A stretch of 64,000 nucleotides of DNA from Streptomyces sp. CA-210063. GTDB taxonomy: Bacteria > Actinomycetota > Actinomycetes > Streptomycetales > Streptomycetaceae. The notes below the pieces were generated by a model. The model had not been told where the DNA came from, did no database searches, and was given only the letters and a program-made list of their open reading frames with translations. Location of the stretch: NCBI RefSeq assembly GCF_024612015.1, contig NZ_CP102512.1:124001-188000 (forward strand), written 5' to 3'. The translations under genes were made by a program, and so were the position numbers. Shown in pieces: positions 61,785-64,000 of the stretch; within the stretch, counting starts at the first letter, position 1; each line of letters begins with the position of its first letter.

Positions 61785-62205
61785 GTTCAAGGAGTCGTCG
61801 GGGAAGATCCCGACCACGTCGGTGCGACGCCTGATTTCCTTGTTCAGCCGCTCCTGCGGGTTGTTCGACCAGATCTGCCGCCAGATCTCGCGCGGGAACG
61901 CGGTGAACGCCAGCAGCTCGTGCTGGGCGGCGTCGAGGTGTTCAGCGGCCTGGGGGAACTTGGTTTCCAGGGCGTCAAGGACGTGCCGCATCTGGGCCTG
62001 GACTGCCTCGGTGTCGGGTTGTTCGAAGACGGTCCGCAGCAGCGTGGCCACCCAGGGCTGAGCCGACTTGGGAACCCGGCAGAGCAGGTTGCGGGCGTAA
62101 TGGGTGCGGCATCTCTGCCACGAGGCGCCGGGCAGCACGGCGCCGATGGCGTCCACCAGGCCGGCGTGCGCGTCGGAGATGACGAGCTGGACGCCGGACT
62201 GTCGA
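61785..62205 (-). pseudogene. IS256-family transposase, internal fragment
   Basis: The minus strand reads GVQLVISDAHAGLVDAIGAV, GASWQRCRTHYARNLL and WSNNPQERLNKEIRRRTDVV to VGIFPDDSLN. This holds the second Asp and the Glu of the DDE set but lacks both ends. It joins the IS3 relic directly. Confidence 0.85.
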
Positions 62206-62272
62206 CGTACTCCTGTGACTGCTCCACCGGGTACGGAGATATCTGCACCAGCGTGAGGGCGGGACGGTCAGG

Positions 62273-62887
62273 TCATCTCGCGGGCATGGCGGGGGTGGGG
62301 AGGTGAACCTCCAGCACGACTGCGGTGCCGGCCACGGTCCGGTCCTCGTGCATGTTGATCTGCTGGCCGGTTTTGACGTGCGTCCAGTGAGTGGGAGTGA
62401 GGGGAACGAGGCGGACAGTGGCTCGGCCGCCAGGCTCCAGAACGGGCATGTCCTCAACCCAGAGCCCGGCGATACTCACCGAAGCGGCCCCGGTGGGTGA
62501 GAGGTTCCCGATGTCCCACATGGGTCGCAGAACACCGTGACCGGAGATTGGTGTCTTGCGTCGGGCCTCCGTGGGTGGACGAAGCGTCAGATCCGCCCGG
62601 ATCATTCCGTTTCGGATCTCGGAACGCCGCCAGTGGCACCAAGCCGCGCTCCGCTCAAGGCCGAGTTGCTCAGCCGCCTCGGCAAGCTGCTCCCAGAACG
62701 TCAAGGGCAGCGGTTGCCCGTCTCCGAGCTCCTCCAGCAGGCTCAGAGCGATCTGCCATTCGTCGTGGGCGAGGTAGTCCCAGACGTCTGGCACCGAGAT
62801 GTCGTTCTCGGTAGCGACCTCTTCCGGGACGAGGAGGGAAGCCGATTCGAGCAGCTCGGTGACATCCATGCAGTCATTGTCGACCAC
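62273..62887 (-). CDS. hypothetical protein with EF-Tu-like C-terminal beta-barrel
   Basis: This protein is 204 residues from GTG 62887, or 198 from ATG 62869 (MDVTELLESA). The N-terminal ~95 residues are helical (VWDYLAHDEWQIALSLLEEL). The C-terminal ~100 residues (LRPPTEARRKTPISGHGVLR, EPGGRATVRLVPLTP, MHEDRTVAGTAVV) resemble domain 3 of EF-Tu by strand order, which is inference from motif shape only. No catalytic motif or membrane segment. It is a complete gene with normal codon bias. Confidence 0.72.
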   Translation of the reverse strand: MVDNDCMDVTELLESASLLVPEEVATENDISVPDVWDYLAHDEWQIALSLLEELGDGQPLPLTFWEQLAEAAEQLGLERSAAWCHWRRSEIRNGMIRADLTLRPPTEARRKTPISGHGVLRPMWDIGNLSPTGAASVSIAGLWVEDMPVLEPGGRATVRLVPLTPTHWTHVKTGQQINMHEDRTVAGTAVVLEVHLPTPAMPAR

Positions 62888-63006
62888 GTTGTCAGGCTGC
62901 GTCGTCCCGCTCTCGTTCGATGGCCTCGGGCAGTGCCGGAGCCTGGGGAAACGTCATGGTCGAAAATTCCTTCGCGGGTCATGGAGGGCGCCGATAGGCT
63001 CGACGG

Positions 63007-63297
63007 GTGATCAATTTGGAAGTGCGTGGAGACAGCGGAAAGGCCGTGGCCCGCGCCGAGGCCGGCGTGGATTGGATGGTCGGCTTCCCGGATTTGAGTG
63101 CGCTGGATTTCCCGATGCTCTGGGCCCTGACTCCTTATGGCGATGCGGTCTTCAACCAGCGGCAGATTCCGCTGCTGCTGGCCGAGCTCGACCGGATTCC
63201 CGCTGCCTGCGGTGGCGAATGGGTCGGGCAGGCCCGCGAGTTGTGCCAGGTCGTCGAGCGCGGGACGCACCTGTATCTGTGGTTCGTCGGCGACTGA
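63007..63297 (+). CDS. small hypothetical protein, 96 residues
   Basis: GTG-start frame MINLEVRGDSGKAVARAEAG to ...THLYLWFVGD, acidic with several Trp residues and alternating strands and helices. No recognised family. The ribosome site is weak. Codon use is less biased than in the neighbours, which may indicate a recent arrival. It is followed 38 bp later by a TPR-like fragment. Confidence 0.55.
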   Translation: MINLEVRGDSGKAVARAEAGVDWMVGFPDLSALDFPMLWALTPYGDAVFNQRQIPLLLAELDRIPAACGGEWVGQARELCQVVERGTHLYLWFVGD

Positions 63298-63335
63298 CCG
63301 CGGTCAGTCTTCCGTCAACTTCCTTGTTGCCGTTG

Positions 63336-63689
63336 ATGGCCAAGATGGCGATCTTCCTGCGGGCCTGCGGTCTCACCGATGCGTCATTCGACCTTTGCGA
63401 CCAGGCGGATGCCATTCAGCGGATCATGCTGACGGAAGTCGTGCGGGCAAGGACATGGCGCAAGCTGGGGGATCCCGGGCAGACCGCAGCGGCGTTCGAG
63501 CGCGCTCTCACCCTGGACCCGACCGCCTGGTCGCTGCATCTCGACCTGGCCGACCTACGTGCCGAACAGGGCGACTTCACCACCGCGGTCCAGCTCATCG
63601 ACCAGGGGTGGAGCACGAGCCGACCGAGGTCACCTGTCGGCGTACGACTGAACGTGCTCAACCCCGTACAGGTGAACGTGCTCAGTTGA
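63336..63689 (+). CDS. TPR-like protein fragment
   Basis: 117 residues from ATG 63336 with a TPR-like pair of helices (ARTWRKLGDPGQTAAAFERAL, then SLHLDLADLRAEQGDFTTAV). The N-terminus is short and the last ~20 residues (RLNVLNPVQVNVLS) look like read-through. Probably a truncated larger protein. Confidence 0.45.
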   Translation: MAKMAIFLRACGLTDASFDLCDQADAIQRIMLTEVVRARTWRKLGDPGQTAAAFERALTLDPTAWSLHLDLADLRAEQGDFTTAVQLIDQGWSTSRPRSPVGVRLNVLNPVQVNVLS

Positions 63690-63759
63690 TGATGCGCTGA
63701 CCACGGGTTCTCGTCAGTCCGCAATGGACGGTCGACAGCGTCAGACGGCCGAGCACTTC

Positions 63760-64000
63760 TCATGCCACCTTGATGACAACCTTGCCCGAGGTGTGACCGT
63801 TCTCGACGGTGGCAAGGGCGGCCGGGGCGTCGGAGAGCGGATGGACCGCGGTGATTACGGGTGCGAGGAGTCCGTCGAGGGCCAGCCGGGCCGACCGCTC
63901 CAGGTTCTCGCGGTCGACGCGACGCTCGACGAAACGCCCACCGAGATCGGGCACAGACATATCACCCACAGCGATGACGTTGCGGGGATCCTGGGCCAGC
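63760..64000 (-). CDS. medium-chain dehydrogenase/quinone reductase-like, C-terminal part, cut by right edge
   Basis: The frame is open from the window edge (LAQDPRNVIAVGDMSVPDLG) to a TGA stop at 63760. It ends with LDGLLAPVITAVHPLSDAPA, ALATVENGHTSGKVVIKVA, the standard C-terminus of zinc-type alcohol dehydrogenase/quinone oxidoreductase proteins, where TSGKVVI closes the nucleotide-binding domain. Only ~79 residues are visible, so the cofactor motif and substrate cannot be judged. Confidence 0.85.
   Translation of the reverse strand, partial: LAQDPRNVIAVGDMSVPDLGGRFVERRVDRENLERSARLALDGLLAPVITAVHPLSDAPAALATVENGHTSGKVVIKVA

Overview
High-GC actinomycete DNA, most likely Streptomyces. The support is strong G/C third-position bias, rare TTA codons placed in secondary-metabolism genes, many actinobacterial insertion sequence (IS) relics, 1-4 nt start/stop overlaps, and Streptomyces-style regulator/oxidoreductase pairs. 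No rRNA, tRNA or CRISPR array was seen.

Positions 1-30555 hold one end of a trans-AT (AT-less) polyketide synthase / non-ribosomal peptide synthetase cluster. Four minus-strand megasynthase genes form one operon, transcribed from about 29.67 kb leftward off the window edge. The assembly line, N to C, is: LnmK-like loading domain-ACP-KS-KR-ACP-KS // DH-ACP-KR-KS-KR-cMT-ACP-KS-KR-ACP-KS-ACP // C-A(predicted Gly)-PCP-KS // DH-KR-ACP-KS-DH-KR(cut). No module has an acyltransferase domain, and several modules are split between proteins at the KS/DH boundary. A divergent Sfp-type phosphopantetheinyl transferase gene (29860-30555) sits beside the loading gene and is translationally coupled to a tiny upstream ORF. 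Both it and the first PKS gene carry TTA (bldA-dependent) codons near their starts. The rightmost, fourth PKS gene product is incomplete because the gene leaves the window; trans-AT, thioesterase and tailoring genes must lie to the left or elsewhere.

Positions 30556-33524 are an IS graveyard (IS256 and IS21 relics) plus a nucleotidyltransferase gene. Positions 33525-44021 hold a tight five-gene plus-strand operon with no match to a system I can name: an alpha/beta hydrolase, a caspase-like His/Cys peptidase, a 652-residue unknown, a membrane protein with a Lon-type Ser/Lys protease fold and a large WD40-like beta-propeller, and a second protein of the same architecture whose catalytic pair is lost. 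This is the best candidate for an undescribed biological system, plausibly a proteolytic surveillance or cell-death module.

Positions 44022-64000 are accessory DNA made of small genes between decayed transposons. Intact or near-intact cargo includes an imine-reductase-like oxidoreductase with a divergent HxlR regulator, a VOC protein, a 3'-truncated Old Yellow Enzyme with a divergent MerR regulator, a YcxB-like protein, a tandem GNAT acetyltransferase, a second HxlR/oxidoreductase pair, small hypotheticals, and the start of a medium-chain dehydrogenase gene cut by the window edge. Relics of IS5, IS701, ISL3, IS1380, IS110, IS630, IS256 and IS3 families abut and truncate one another. Only one IS5-family element (50912-51744), with a -1 frameshift site, has an apparently intact transposase.
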